Shown here in pieces: positions 53,986 through 63,539 of a DNA stretch of 64,000 nt. Under the pieces are notes generated by a model that searched no databases, was not told the origin of the DNA, and worked only from the letters and a program-made list of their open reading frames with translations. A program made the position numbers and the translations under genes. Source of the DNA: Mucilaginibacter sp. UR6-1 (GTDB lineage Bacteria; Bacteroidota; Bacteroidia; Sphingobacteriales; Sphingobacteriaceae); assembly GCF_020880975.1 (NCBI RefSeq), contig NZ_JAJIWP010000003.1, positions 434,001 to 498,000 of the forward strand, written 5' to 3'. How positions within the stretch are numbered: the first letter of the stretch is position 1; every line of letters begins with the position of its first letter.

Positions 53986-56838
53986 ATGACCAGACCTCTA
54001 AAAAGCTTCTTGCTTGCAGCATCGGTATTGGCGGCATCGCTAACCGCTAATGCACAACAGGCGCAACCTAAACTCATTGAAAAGGTTACCCGTAAAGGTA
54101 CCGAGTTGGTTATCCCTTACGAAAAATATGTTTTGCCTAACGGCCTTACCGTAGTTTTAACCGAAGATCACTCAGACCCCATTGTACACGTTGACGTTAC
54201 CTATCACGTAGGCTCGGCCCGCGAGGAAATAGGTAAATCAGGCTTTGCGCACTTTTTTGAGCATATGATGTTCCAGGGCTCAGACCACGTGGCCAACGGC
54301 GATCACTTCAAGATCATTACCGCGGCGGGTGGTACCCTTAACGGCTCAACCAACCGCGACCGTACCAACTATTACGAAACCGTGCCTGCCAATCAGCTTG
54401 AAAAAATGCTTTGGCTTGAGTCGGATCGGATGGGTTTTTTGCTGGATGCTGTTACCCAGCAAAAATTTGAGGTGCAGCGCGCAACCGTGAAAAACGAGCG
54501 TGGCCAAAATTATGATAACCGCCCGTATGGTTTGGTAGGCGAGTATTCGTCAAAAGCATTATACCCTTACGGGCACCCGTACTCCTGGCTAACCATTGGT
54601 TACATTGAGGAGTTAAACGCCGTTAGTTTGGCCGATTTAAAGAACTTCTTTTTACGTTGGTACGGACCAAATAATGCAACCATTACCATAGGTGGCGACA
54701 TCAGCCCGAAACAAACCCTTGCCTGGGTTAGCAAATACTTTGGCGGCATACCAAAAGGCCCCGAAGTTAAAAATGTAAGCTTACCTGCACCGGTGCTAAA
54801 GGCTGATCGGTACGTATCATACACTGATAACTATGCCAAGCTGCCTTTGCTGTCCATAAGCTATCCGGGTGTTAAAATGTATGCCAAGGATATGTCGGCG
54901 CTTGATGTGCTTTCAAATATCATCGGTCAGGGTAAAAATTCTATTTTCTACAAAAACTTTGTAAAAACCCGCAAAGCCGCTCAGGCGTACATGGGTTCGT
55001 CAAATACCGAACTGGCGGGCGAGATCAGCATTCGCATTGTGCCATTCCCGGGCCAGTCATTGGCTGACATGAAAAAGCTGGTTGATTCGTCACTGATCGA
55101 GTTTGAGAAAAAAGGTGTTAGTGATGATGACCTGACCCGCTTTAAAGCCAGTGCCGAGGCTAACTACATCAACGGCCTGCAAAGCATCAGCGGTAAGGTA
55201 TCTGAATTAGCCGCAGCGCAAACCTTTACCGGTAACCCAAATCAGATCGGCAGGGAGCTGAATGATATCCGCTCGGTAACCAAGGCTGATGTAATGCGTG
55301 TATACAACCAATACGTAAAAGGCAAACCGGCTGTAGTGTTAAGCGTATTGCCAAAAGGCGGTACTGTGCAGCCTGTAGCCGCTGACAATTATACCATTGA
55401 TAAAGCAGGCTACAAAGCACCCGATTACGGTTATAACGGGCTGAAATATGCCAAAGCTAAGGATAACTTTGACCGTGCCAAAGTACCCGGCACCGGTGCT
55501 AACCCGGCCATCAAAGTTCCGGCTATATGGACGGCTAAAACAGCCAACGGTATCCGAATGGTAGGTACTGATACCAAGGAGATCCCGACAGTAACCATAT
55601 CACTTTCAATTGATGGTGGTGGCTTATGGGCTATCAACAACCCGCAAAAGGCAGGTTTGGCCAACATAGTGGCACGTATGCTGAATGAAGATACCAAGAA
55701 TTACACTGCCGAGCAGTACAATGCCGAGCTGGAAAAACTGGGTAGCGATATCAGCGCGTATGCAAGTACTGATAACATTGGTATAGAGGTATCATCCCTG
55801 ACCAAAAACCTGGATAAAACAATCGCCCTGTTACAGGAAAAACTGTTTAACCCTAAATTTATCCAGGAAGCCCTTGACCGTAACAAAACACAGATAATGG
55901 AAGGCTTTAAACAAGCTAAAACCCAGCCTGCCGGTGTTGCATCGAGCGTGTATAATAAAATTTTATACGGGGTTGATAACGTGCGTACCTTCTCAACCAC
56001 AGGTAATGAGCAAACCGTACCGGGTATTACTTTGCAGGATGTGCAGGACTACTACGATAATTACTTTGTGCCATCATTGGCAAAGGTGGTTGTGGTTGGC
56101 GATATTAACGAGGCCGCCGTTAAAACCAAACTGGCTTTCCTGAATACCTGGAAAGATAAAAAGGTTGATCTGCCAAAACCTGCCGAAGGAAAATCATTCG
56201 ATAAAACTACCCTTTACCTGGTTGATGTGCCTAATGCCGCACAATCAGAGATCCGTATTGGTTACCTGAGCGGTTTGAATTACGATGCAACCGGCGATTA
56301 TTATAAACTGGGCATAGCCAACTACATTTTAGGTGGCGCTTTCAACAGCCGTATTAACATGAACCTGCGCGAAAACAAGGGCTGGACCTACGGCGCGCGT
56401 TCGGGTTTCGCATCAGGCAAATTTGGCGGTAACTTTACAGCCAGCGCAGGTGTACGTGCCTCATCAACTGATAGTGCTGTGGTTGAATTTATTAAGGAGA
56501 TCAAGAACTACAACGCCACAGGTATTACCAATGATGAGTTGGTATTCACCAAGCAGTCAATTGGCCAGAGTGATGCCCGTAAGTACGAAACCAACGGACA
56601 AAAAGCCAACTTCCTGTCAATGCTGATGGAGTACGATCTGAAACCGACTTATGTTGACGAGCAGAACAAGATACTGACCAATATCAGCAATGCTGAAATT
56701 AACTCGCTTGCCAAAAAATACCTGAGTGCTGATAAAATGGTGATACTGGTAGTAGGCGATAAGGCCAGGGTTTTACCGGGCCTGCAAAAATTAGGCTACC
56801 CTATTGTAGAGCTTGATGCCGATGGTAAAACATTATAA
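53986..56838 (+). CDS. M16 family zinc peptidase, two-domain exported form
   Basis: 950 residues. A signal peptide (FLLAASVLAASLTANAQ) is followed by the N-terminal M16 half with the inverted zinc motif HFFEH at residues 89-93 and downstream ATVKNERGQ, supplying the third ligand. The C-terminal half (from about 510) lacks HxxEH (LANIVARMLNEDTKN) but keeps the R...Y substrate pair (NLRENKGWTYGARS). It is a clamshell periplasmic peptidase with one active and one inactive half, as in pitrilysin-type family members. A terminator follows at 56858-56884. Confidence 0.94.
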   Translation: MTRPLKSFLLAASVLAASLTANAQQAQPKLIEKVTRKGTELVIPYEKYVLPNGLTVVLTEDHSDPIVHVDVTYHVGSAREEIGKSGFAHFFEHMMFQGSDHVANGDHFKIITAAGGTLNGSTNRDRTNYYETVPANQLEKMLWLESDRMGFLLDAVTQQKFEVQRATVKNERGQNYDNRPYGLVGEYSSKALYPYGHPYSWLTIGYIEELNAVSLADLKNFFLRWYGPNNATITIGGDISPKQTLAWVSKYFGGIPKGPEVKNVSLPAPVLKADRYVSYTDNYAKLPLLSISYPGVKMYAKDMSALDVLSNIIGQGKNSIFYKNFVKTRKAAQAYMGSSNTELAGEISIRIVPFPGQSLADMKKLVDSSLIEFEKKGVSDDDLTRFKASAEANYINGLQSISGKVSELAAAQTFTGNPNQIGRELNDIRSVTKADVMRVYNQYVKGKPAVVLSVLPKGGTVQPVAADNYTIDKAGYKAPDYGYNGLKYAKAKDNFDRAKVPGTGANPAIKVPAIWTAKTANGIRMVGTDTKEIPTVTISLSIDGGGLWAINNPQKAGLANIVARMLNEDTKNYTAEQYNAELEKLGSDISAYASTDNIGIEVSSLTKNLDKTIALLQEKLFNPKFIQEALDRNKTQIMEGFKQAKTQPAGVASSVYNKILYGVDNVRTFSTTGNEQTVPGITLQDVQDYYDNYFVPSLAKVVVVGDINEAAVKTKLAFLNTWKDKKVDLPKPAEGKSFDKTTLYLVDVPNAAQSEIRIGYLSGLNYDATGDYYKLGIANYILGGAFNSRINMNLRENKGWTYGARSGFASGKFGGNFTASAGVRASSTDSAVVEFIKEIKNYNATGITNDELVFTKQSIGQSDARKYETNGQKANFLSMLMEYDLKPTYVDEQNKILTNISNAEINSLAKKYLSADKMVILVVGDKARVLPGLQKLGYPIVELDADGKTL

Positions 56839-56857
56839 TTATATTTGATGTAATAGT

Positions 56858-56884
56858 AAAACCCCTCTCACTGAGGGGTTTTTT
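56858..56884 (+). terminator. Intrinsic terminator of the M16 peptidase gene
   Basis: Stem AAAACCCCTC / GAGGGGTTTT with loop tcact and a run of six T, 19 nt past the stop. Confidence 0.92.
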
Positions 56885-56913
56885 GTTTAAAGCCCATAAC
56901 TAATACGCCAATA

Positions 56914-57912
56914 ATGAAAAAGGTTACGATGCTGTTCGCTTTAGTTTTAATGCTGATGACACAGGCGGCATGTTCGCAAACGGTTACTACCCCGGTTAAA
57001 GCTAATGGCAGGCTTAGCGTTGATAATGGGCGGGTGGTTAATGAGCATGGTAATCCGCCGCAACTCCGTGGCATCAGTATGTCATGGAGTATATGGCAGG
57101 GGCAAAAATATTATAACCCCGAAGTGATTAGCTGGCTTTGTACTGATTTTAAGGCATCAGTGATCAGGGTATCAATGGCGGTTGAACCTAAAGGCGGATA
57201 CCTGCAGGATTCTGCCCGGCAGTTGCAACTCATAACTACAGTAACCGATCAGGCTATCAGGAAAGGAGCCTACGTGCTGATTGACTGGCACGATCATCAT
57301 GCCAATAAAAATATAGATAAAGCCAGGCAATTCTTTGCCATGATGGCGAAAAGATATAAGGGTACGCCCAATGTAATTTACGAGATATGGAATGAACCCG
57401 AGAGGGTGAGCTGGGCCGTGGTTAAAGATTACGCTGTTGAAATTATTAAAACAATACGGAAGTTTGATGCCGAAAACCTGATCATTGTGGGGAGCCCGCA
57501 TTGGGATCAGGATGTGGACATCGCTTCTGCCGACCCTATTACCGGGTTTAAAAATATCGCCTACTCTTTTCACTTTTATGCTTCAGACCCGTATCATCAG
57601 CAGAAATTATGTAACAGGGCAAACATGGCCATAAAAAATAAGCTACCGCTGTTTGTAACCGAGTGGGGCGTTGGTGAAGCTGACGGCAATGGTGTTTTTG
57701 ACAAAGGTAAAACTGATGTGTGGTTAAAGTGGCTGGAAGATAATCGGTTAAGCTGGACCAACTGGAACGTTACCGATAAGAATGAAACCACCGCTTTGCT
57801 TAAACCGGGGGCAGCCATATCAGCCAATTGGAAAGAGCAGCACCTAACCCCGGCAGGCATTTATATACGCTTAAAACTGCGAAGCCTGAATAAGACTAAC
57901 AATATTGACTGA
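56914..57912 (+). CDS. Glycoside hydrolase family 5 (cellulase-like)
   Basis: 332 residues. A signal peptide (MLFALVLMLMTQAACSQ) precedes a GH5 TIM barrel. The acid/base is E161 in YEIWNEPE and the nucleophile is E250 in FVTEWGVGEADG. Other family marks are LRGISMSWS, VLIDWHDHHA and YSFHFYASD. It resembles endo-beta-1,4-glucanases of the GH5_2 type. The final segment has SWTNWNVTDKNET, a conserved Trp-rich loop. There is no CBM, so it is a compact exported enzyme. Confidence 0.92.
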   Translation: MKKVTMLFALVLMLMTQAACSQTVTTPVKANGRLSVDNGRVVNEHGNPPQLRGISMSWSIWQGQKYYNPEVISWLCTDFKASVIRVSMAVEPKGGYLQDSARQLQLITTVTDQAIRKGAYVLIDWHDHHANKNIDKARQFFAMMAKRYKGTPNVIYEIWNEPERVSWAVVKDYAVEIIKTIRKFDAENLIIVGSPHWDQDVDIASADPITGFKNIAYSFHFYASDPYHQQKLCNRANMAIKNKLPLFVTEWGVGEADGNGVFDKGKTDVWLKWLEDNRLSWTNWNVTDKNETTALLKPGAAISANWKEQHLTPAGIYIRLKLRSLNKTNNID

Positions 57913-58014
57913 TTATCATATTATGATTAAACTCATGTCAATTTTTGAATATTAACATAAATAACCAAAACTAATTGCCAACTTGTGTGGTAGTGTATTT
58001 AAGCCGTTCACCAC

Positions 58015-59319
58015 ATGAAGATAGTTATCATAGGCGGAGGATTTGCCGGTTTAAAACTGGCCCGCGAATTAAATAACAAAAAGGGGTTTGATATAATGTT
58101 GCTTGATAAGGTAACATTTCACCAGTTTCAGCCGCTTTTTTACCAGGTTGCTACCGCCAGTTTAGAGGCCAGTAATATATCGTTCCCGTTACGCAAGGTT
58201 TTTCACAACAGCAAAAATGTACGCATACGTTTTGCCGAGGTGGAGGAGATCAAGCCCGAAATAAATACCGTAGTTACCGATATATGCGATTTTGAGTATG
58301 ATTTGCTGGTATTGGCCACCGGTACGCAAACCAACTTTTTTGGTAACCAGCAAATCCAGTCGCACGCCTTCCCGATGAAGACTACCTTTGAGGCGCTGAG
58401 GCTGATGAACCGTATTATCAATAATTTTGAGGATGCGCTTGAGGTAAAAGACGATGCCGAGAAAAGCCGTGTAATGAGTATTGCCATAGTAGGTGCAGGG
58501 CCAACAGGAGTAGAGCTTGCCGGGGCATTGGCCGAAATGCGTAAGAATACCTTGCCTAAAGATTACCCGGAACTGAACTGGGATCTGATGCACATTTACC
58601 TCATTGACCATAACAAGAACCCGCTATCAAACATGAGCGAAAAATCAAGCAAAGAGGCAAGGCAGTACCTGGAAGATATGGGTATTGTACTTAAACTTGG
58701 TGCCGGTGTTGAGGAGTTTGATGGTGAAAGGATAGTTGAGGATAACGGTGAGATCATTAACGTAAAAACAGTGATATGGGCGGCGGGTGTGCGGGGCAAT
58801 TTGCCTGATGGTATCCCGCCCGAAAATGTGGCCCGCGGTAACCGTGTACATGTTGACAGGTTTAACAAGGTGATTGGCTCAGGTAATATTTATGCAATAG
58901 GCGATATTGCTTACATGGAAACAGATCAGTATCCTAACGGGCATCCGCAGTTAGCCAGCGTGGCCGGCGATCAGGGTGAACATTTGGCCAAAAACCTGAT
59001 CAGGCAAGCCGCCGGCGACCCACCGGTACCTTATGAGTTTGATAACAAAGGTGTAATGGCCACAATAGGTAAACGCAAAGCGGTGGTTGATCTGGAGAAA
59101 CCAAAAATTCACTTTAAAGGCCGCATTGCCTGGTTTATTTGGATGTTTTTGCACTTAATGTTAATATTAGGCATCAAAAACAAACTGCAGATATTTATTA
59201 ATTGGGCGTACAAGTATTTCACATCCGATCAAAGCCTGCGTTTGGCGCAGCGCATACGCGGTAAGGGTGAGGAGCTGCAAATATTCAGGCCCACAAATCA
59301 TTCGCCCGTAAACAAATAA
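58015..59319 (+). CDS. Type II NADH dehydrogenase (NDH-2), FAD-dependent
   Basis: 434 residues. The FAD Rossmann motif is IIGGGFAGLKLARE and the NAD Rossmann motif is IVGAGPTGVELAGALAEM. NIYAIGDIAYM is the FAD ribityl-binding motif. The C-terminus has a hydrophobic amphipathic helix (WFIWMFLHLMLILGIKNK) for membrane attachment. It oxidises NADH and reduces menaquinone without proton pumping. Its stop overlaps the following gene (TAATG), suggesting co-translation. Confidence 0.92.
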   Translation: MKIVIIGGGFAGLKLARELNNKKGFDIMLLDKVTFHQFQPLFYQVATASLEASNISFPLRKVFHNSKNVRIRFAEVEEIKPEINTVVTDICDFEYDLLVLATGTQTNFFGNQQIQSHAFPMKTTFEALRLMNRIINNFEDALEVKDDAEKSRVMSIAIVGAGPTGVELAGALAEMRKNTLPKDYPELNWDLMHIYLIDHNKNPLSNMSEKSSKEARQYLEDMGIVLKLGAGVEEFDGERIVEDNGEIINVKTVIWAAGVRGNLPDGIPPENVARGNRVHVDRFNKVIGSGNIYAIGDIAYMETDQYPNGHPQLASVAGDQGEHLAKNLIRQAAGDPPVPYEFDNKGVMATIGKRKAVVDLEKPKIHFKGRIAWFIWMFLHLMLILGIKNKLQIFINWAYKYFTSDQSLRLAQRIRGKGEELQIFRPTNHSPVNK

Positions 59320-60371
59320 TGATGGAATTAGGCATCAGCACCTTTGGCGAGGTAACGCCTGACGGTAAAGCAGGCGCCGCGGTAAATGCGCATGAGCGTG
59401 TGCAGCAATTATTAGAAGAAGTAAAGCTTGCCGATGAAGTTGGCCTGGATGTATTTGCCTTTGGCGAACACCATCGCCCTGATTTTGTAATATCATCGCC
59501 TGAGATAATGATGGCCGCCGCGGCATCTGTCACTAAAAATATAAAGCTCACCAGTTCGGTAACGGTACTCAGTTCAGTTGATCCGGTGCGCACTTTCCAG
59601 AATTTTGCCACGGTTGACCTGATCTCCGGCGGCAGGGCAGAGATCATTGCCGGGCGGGGTTCGTTCATTGAATCGTTCCCGCTTTTCGGGTTTAACCTTG
59701 ATGATTACAACGAACTGTTTACCGAGAAACTGGAGATGTTCCTTAAAATAAATGAAAGCGAGAAGTTGAATTGGGAAGGTAAATTCCGTGCGCCTGTAAA
59801 AGGTCAGGGCGTATATCCGCGGCCGTTACAGCAACAAATACCGGTATGGATTGGTGTTGGCGGAACGCCTGCCTCTGCCAAGCGTGCGGGTGCATTAGGT
59901 TTGCCCATGATTATTGCCATATTAGGCAGCGCGCCCAGGCACTTTATAACATTTGTTGAGTTATATCGCGAATCGGCAGAAAAGGCAGGGCATGATGTAA
60001 GCAAGCTGCAATTAGGCATAAGCTCGCAGTTTTATGTGGCTGATACAACCGGGCAGGCGCAAAAGGAGTTCTATCCATCGTACGAGGCGTTGATGAACCG
60101 TGTCGGTCGTGATCGTGGCTGGTCACCCATGAACCGCGAGTCATTCAACTATCTGCGCGAGCAGGGGCCGTTAGTTGTTGGTGATGTGCAAAACGCTATT
60201 GACAAGATACTGGAACAATATGAGCTGTTTGGCAATACCCGTTTCCTGGCACAGTTGGTTACCGGCCATACGCCGCATAAGCAGGTTTTAAAAGCCATTG
60301 AATTGTACGGTACAAAGGTAGCGCCCGAAGTACGTAAGTATATCGATCAGAAAAAATTTAGCTTACTGTAG
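59319..60371 (+). CDS. LLM class flavin-dependent oxidoreductase
   Basis: 350 residues of the luciferase-like TIM barrel: LADEVGLDVFAFGEHHRPDF, VDLISGGRAEIIAGRGSF, YPRPLQQQIPVWIGVGGTPASAKRAG. It is an FMN- or F420-type monooxygenase or reductase with unknown substrate. It overlaps the NDH-2 stop by one base, which hints that the two share a flavin or redox function. Two tandem ATGs occur (59319 and 59322). It overlaps the convergent small gene by 14 nt. Confidence 0.9.
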   Translation: MMELGISTFGEVTPDGKAGAAVNAHERVQQLLEEVKLADEVGLDVFAFGEHHRPDFVISSPEIMMAAAASVTKNIKLTSSVTVLSSVDPVRTFQNFATVDLISGGRAEIIAGRGSFIESFPLFGFNLDDYNELFTEKLEMFLKINESEKLNWEGKFRAPVKGQGVYPRPLQQQIPVWIGVGGTPASAKRAGALGLPMIIAILGSAPRHFITFVELYRESAEKAGHDVSKLQLGISSQFYVADTTGQAQKEFYPSYEALMNRVGRDRGWSPMNRESFNYLREQGPLVVGDVQNAIDKILEQYELFGNTRFLAQLVTGHTPHKQVLKAIELYGTKVAPEVRKYIDQKKFSLL

Positions 60372-60558
60372 ATGGGTCATCAACGCTTTCCATGCCTATT
60401 TCATCGGCCTGTAAATGATGTTCGGCTGCAAGCTCATCAAATTTTGAACGTAACTGGGTATCAATATTCAAGTCAGGGTCAAGCCTTAACGATTGTACGT
60501 AAAGCGTGTTATTATTTAGCTTATTAAAATAGCGGTAATGTATTTGGTCCGAATCCAT
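60358..60558 (-). CDS. Small hypothetical protein
   Basis: 66 residues, acidic and hydrophilic, with no signal peptide or membrane segment (YFNKLNNNTLYVQSLRLDPD; QLRSKFDELAAEHH). Family not recognised. It overlaps the 3' end of the LLM gene by 14 nt on the opposite strand. Amino-acid composition looks like a real protein rather than a shadow frame, and it covers an otherwise empty gap. Confidence 0.6.
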   Translation of the reverse strand: MDSDQIHYRYFNKLNNNTLYVQSLRLDPDLNIDTQLRSKFDELAAEHHLQADEIGMESVDDPSTVS

Positions 60559-60660
60559 ATTATCATAACGTCACCCGGCTAAAAAAGTTCATGCTGCTAC
60601 ATTTTATAACATACTGACAAATCATTTTAAGGGTGTTGCTATCTTAGCGTTCTACTTATT

Positions 60661-61857
60661 ATGATGACTGACAATAATACAAAACCCACGCTTACCCCGG
60701 CACTTACCTGGCTAATGGCCATTGGCGCGGGTATGGTGGTGGCCAATAATTATTATAACCAGCCGCTGCTTGCCAAAATAGCTGCGGAGTTTAAAGTAAC
60801 CGAAGCTAAGGCCAGCCTGATAGCCATGCTTACGCAAATAGGTTACGCTACCGGTTTGCTGCTTATTATTCCGCTGGGTGATATGCTGCGGCGTAAAAAG
60901 TTGATATTGGTTGATTTTATATTTATCGTAATCGCTTTATTAGCCGCCGGCTGGGCCGGGAGTATACATATGCTTATGGTTGCCAGTTTTTTTATCGGGC
61001 TAACATCAGTTATTCCGCAGCTTTTTGTGCCGCTGGCAGCACAATTGGCCAGGCCCGAAGAAAGTGGCAAGGCCATTGGTACCGTAGTAAGTGGTTTGCT
61101 TATCGGGGTACTAACGTCGCGCACAGTGAGTGGTTTTGTAGGAGAGCATTATGGCTGGCGGGCTATATTTTTTATAGCCGCGGGTTTAATGGTTTTGCTT
61201 TGGATAGCCCTGCTCATTAAGCTTCCTGATATAAGGCCGCAGTTTAGTGGTACGTATGGCTCGTTAATGAGGTCGCTGGTGCGCTTTGTACGCACCGAAC
61301 CCGCTTTGCGCCTTGCCGCGGCGCGTGGAATGCTGGCCTTTGCCAGTTTTAGCGCGTTTTGGACAACGCTTGTGTTTTTGCTTGAAGGGCCGCCGTTTTT
61401 TAAAGGGGCTGATGTAAGCGGCGCGTTTGGTATAATAGGGGCGGGCGGTGCCATAGCGGCATCAGTGGTGGGCAGGCTTACTGATAAAGTAAGCCGGTCA
61501 TTCATCATCACCATAACATTAGGTATGATGGCCGTATCATGGCTGATTTTCGGTGTATATGGCTACTACTTTATCGGACTTATTGTTGGCGTTATCCTGC
61601 TCGATCTGGGTTTGCAGGCTATGCATATAACCAACCAGGCTATTATATTCGCCCTGCACCCGGAGGCACGTAACCGGCTGAATACCGTATATATGGTATG
61701 CTACTTTATAGGTGGCGCGTTGGGCACCTGGCTCGGTGGCCTGTGCTGGCAAAACTGGAAATGGATGGGCGTATCAGTGTTAGGTGGCGTACTGGTATTA
61801 GCAGCGTTATTATTGCATTTTGCCTTCGGCAGAGAAAAAGTAAGAAATTTATCTTAA
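60661..61857 (+). CDS. MFS transporter
   Basis: 398 residues, twelve predicted helices. The N-terminal pattern NNYYNQPLLAKIA and the loop 2-3 motif GDMLRRKKLILVD are as in drug-efflux or sugar-efflux MFS members. A short central loop (TYGSLMRSLVRFV) separates the two six-helix halves. The substrate cannot be deduced. It is monocistronic. A TATCTTAG near-consensus box lies about 15 nt before the ATG at 60661. Confidence 0.92.
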   Translation: MMTDNNTKPTLTPALTWLMAIGAGMVVANNYYNQPLLAKIAAEFKVTEAKASLIAMLTQIGYATGLLLIIPLGDMLRRKKLILVDFIFIVIALLAAGWAGSIHMLMVASFFIGLTSVIPQLFVPLAAQLARPEESGKAIGTVVSGLLIGVLTSRTVSGFVGEHYGWRAIFFIAAGLMVLLWIALLIKLPDIRPQFSGTYGSLMRSLVRFVRTEPALRLAAARGMLAFASFSAFWTTLVFLLEGPPFFKGADVSGAFGIIGAGGAIAASVVGRLTDKVSRSFIITITLGMMAVSWLIFGVYGYYFIGLIVGVILLDLGLQAMHITNQAIIFALHPEARNRLNTVYMVCYFIGGALGTWLGGLCWQNWKWMGVSVLGGVLVLAALLLHFAFGREKVRNLS

Positions 61858-61939
61858 TAATAATCGGGCTTTAAATGCGCCGCCCCTGCACGGTTCCGTT
61901 CAACAAACCTGCATACAGGGCGGTTAATTCATTGTTCGC

Positions 61940-62173
61940 TTACAGGTCAAACACAGGTGTGGCTGTTTTTCCAATATTGTGTTTCTTTTTGTAAAGCGAG
62001 ATGCCAACGGTAAGTACCGCTATGCATATAAGCAATGTTGATGCTATAATACGATGTGTAACAGGTAGCGCAGCTAATGCTGATGAACCGGTTAAGAACA
62101 ACCCGAGGTCCGGAATAAGCAGGCCTAATAACGGGAAGGTTAAAAAAATTCTGAATTTTATAATATCTTCCAT
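61940..62173 (-). CDS. Small membrane protein, unknown function
   Basis: 77 residues with two hydrophobic helices (IFLTFPLLGLLIPDLGLFL and IIASTLLICIAVLTVGISLY) and a basic C-terminal loop (KKKHNIGK). Not recognised. A perfect TATATTTG -7 box (62207-62200, minus strand) lies 26 nt upstream of the ATG, which supports the gene being real. Confidence 0.65.
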   Translation of the reverse strand: MEDIIKFRIFLTFPLLGLLIPDLGLFLTGSSALAALPVTHRIIASTLLICIAVLTVGISLYKKKHNIGKTATPVFDL

Positions 62174-62199
62174 AAACAGATGTGTTTGTTATTACTTTA

Positions 62200-62207
62200 C
62201 AAATATA
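62200..62207 (-). promoter_or_regulatory. -7 box TATATTTG for the small membrane protein
   Basis: Perfect TAnnTTTG on the minus strand, 26 nt before the ATG at 62173. No clear -33 element. Confidence 0.5.
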
Positions 62208-62383
62208 TACACTAATTTGTTGACATTTACATAAAAAAAATAAAAACATTCCGAATAGGTGTATTTCTTGTATTGATATACAGTGTTTTAACCCATTATT
62301 AAAAATTATTAACTAAGGTTGATAAGTTAATAATGAGTAAACAATCGGCTTGAATTCAGCAAAATGATAATTATATTAGCAAA

Positions 62384-62752
62384 ATGAACAAAGCATTTTT
62401 AGGATTACGGACCACCATATACAAAGTGGCCGATTTGCAAGCGGCAAAAGAATGGTACATTAAGGCCTTTGAGGCTGAACCTTATTTTGATGAGCCATAC
62501 TATATCGGCTTCAACATTGGTGGATATGAACTTGGTTTGCAGCCTGACGAAAGTACACTTGGCGATAACGTGGTTACTTATTGGGGTGTTGTTGATATAA
62601 ACGCACAATTTGAGCGCCTTACCGCGGCTGGTGCCACCGCGTACGAAACACCACAAAACGTAGGTGGAGATATTTGGGTGGCAACTGTTAAAGATCCGTG
62701 GGGAAACGTGATCGGCCTGATCTATAATCCCAGCTTCAGCGTAGCTGAATAA
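62384..62752 (+). CDS. VOC superfamily protein, metal-ligand-poor type
   Basis: 122 residues. The VOC fold shows as IYKVADLQAAKEWYIKAF, YIGFNIGGYELGL, and WVATVKDPWGNVIGLIYNP. The usual first metal His is replaced (TIYKV), so it may be a binding protein or use other ligands rather than acting as a classic glyoxalase. It is monocistronic. A TATATTAG near-consensus box directly precedes the ATG. Confidence 0.85.
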   Translation: MNKAFLGLRTTIYKVADLQAAKEWYIKAFEAEPYFDEPYYIGFNIGGYELGLQPDESTLGDNVVTYWGVVDINAQFERLTAAGATAYETPQNVGGDIWVATVKDPWGNVIGLIYNPSFSVAE

Positions 62753-62755
62753 AGT

Positions 62756-63331
62756 TTATTTGAATTTGATATCAAACTTGCCGGTAACTTTATAAAGTAC
62801 GGCATTTTTGCTGGTATCTGATGCAAGGAAGGTGGTGAAGGTGCCCTTTGCGGCAACATCATCCTTTTCGTTAACATATTTTTTAAGCGAGAGCTTACCC
62901 AGGTCAAGCTCATGGGCTGATTTGCTTAGCGTGTAAGTAGGGGCCAGTTTTTCATCCTTAAATAAAAACTGGCTGCCTTCAACCTTTGTGGTGGCTTTGC
63001 TAACCGCTTCGCCAAGGCCGCTTATGCCAAAGCTCATGCTATGATCATCGTTAATGGCCGTAATTCCAAAATATTGATTGCCGGCCGTATCAACACGCAC
63101 AAAGGCAATGCTATCTGTAGCGGCATCAAAAACGTAGGTACTGTCGTTAAAGGTAATGCTTAATTCGCCGGAGGTAGCAATAAAACTTCCTGATGATGAG
63201 GCAAGGGCGGTACTGTCTTTGGCATCTTTATTAAAACTCTGCAGATCCTCATCTTTACGGCACGAACTTATAACCGCCGAAACGAGCAATAAAAGGGAGA
63301 AAAATAAATGCGTAAACTTTTTAGTTCCCAT
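62756..63331 (-). CDS. Hypothetical lipoprotein
   Basis: 191 residues. The type II signal has lipobox ISSC with Cys24. The mature region is beta-rich and Ser/Thr/Asp-rich (SITFNDSTYVFDAATDSIAF, YFGITAINDDHSMSFG), loosely like DUF6252-type Bacteroidota lipoproteins. No catalytic motif is visible. It is probably surface- or periplasm-anchored. It converges with the VOC gene with a 3-nt gap between the stops. Confidence 0.75.
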   Translation of the reverse strand: MGTKKFTHLFFSLLLLVSAVISSCRKDEDLQSFNKDAKDSTALASSSGSFIATSGELSITFNDSTYVFDAATDSIAFVRVDTAGNQYFGITAINDDHSMSFGISGLGEAVSKATTKVEGSQFLFKDEKLAPTYTLSKSAHELDLGKLSLKKYVNEKDDVAAKGTFTTFLASDTSKNAVLYKVTGKFDIKFK

Positions 63332-63479
63332 CCGGACAGATTATAGTTAAAAGTACAAATTAATAACTCAAATAAACAATAGCAAAAGCATGGCCAAATG
63401 TCAATTTAACATTATTTAACTAAGTTAAATTTTTAATAAAAGTTAAAGTGGCATTTGCTCTAAAAAATTTCTTAAATTA

Positions 63480-63497
63480 TTCTTTATATATAAAGAA
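63480..63497. promoter_or_regulatory. 18-bp perfect palindrome upstream of the terminase-like gene
   Basis: TTCTTTATATATAAAGAA is fully self-complementary and lies 8 bp upstream of a TATATTTG -7 box. Position and symmetry suit an operator, but the A+T-only core makes chance occurrence possible. Confidence 0.35.
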
Positions 63498-63504
63498 ATA
63501 TCTG

Positions 63505-63512
63505 TATATTTG
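63505..63512 (+). promoter_or_regulatory. -7 box TATATTTG of the terminase-like gene
   Basis: Perfect TAnnTTTG, 27 nt before the ATG at 63540, with the palindrome directly upstream. Confidence 0.55.
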
Positions 63513-63539
63513 TAATGTTCTTTAAAACTCACATAACCT

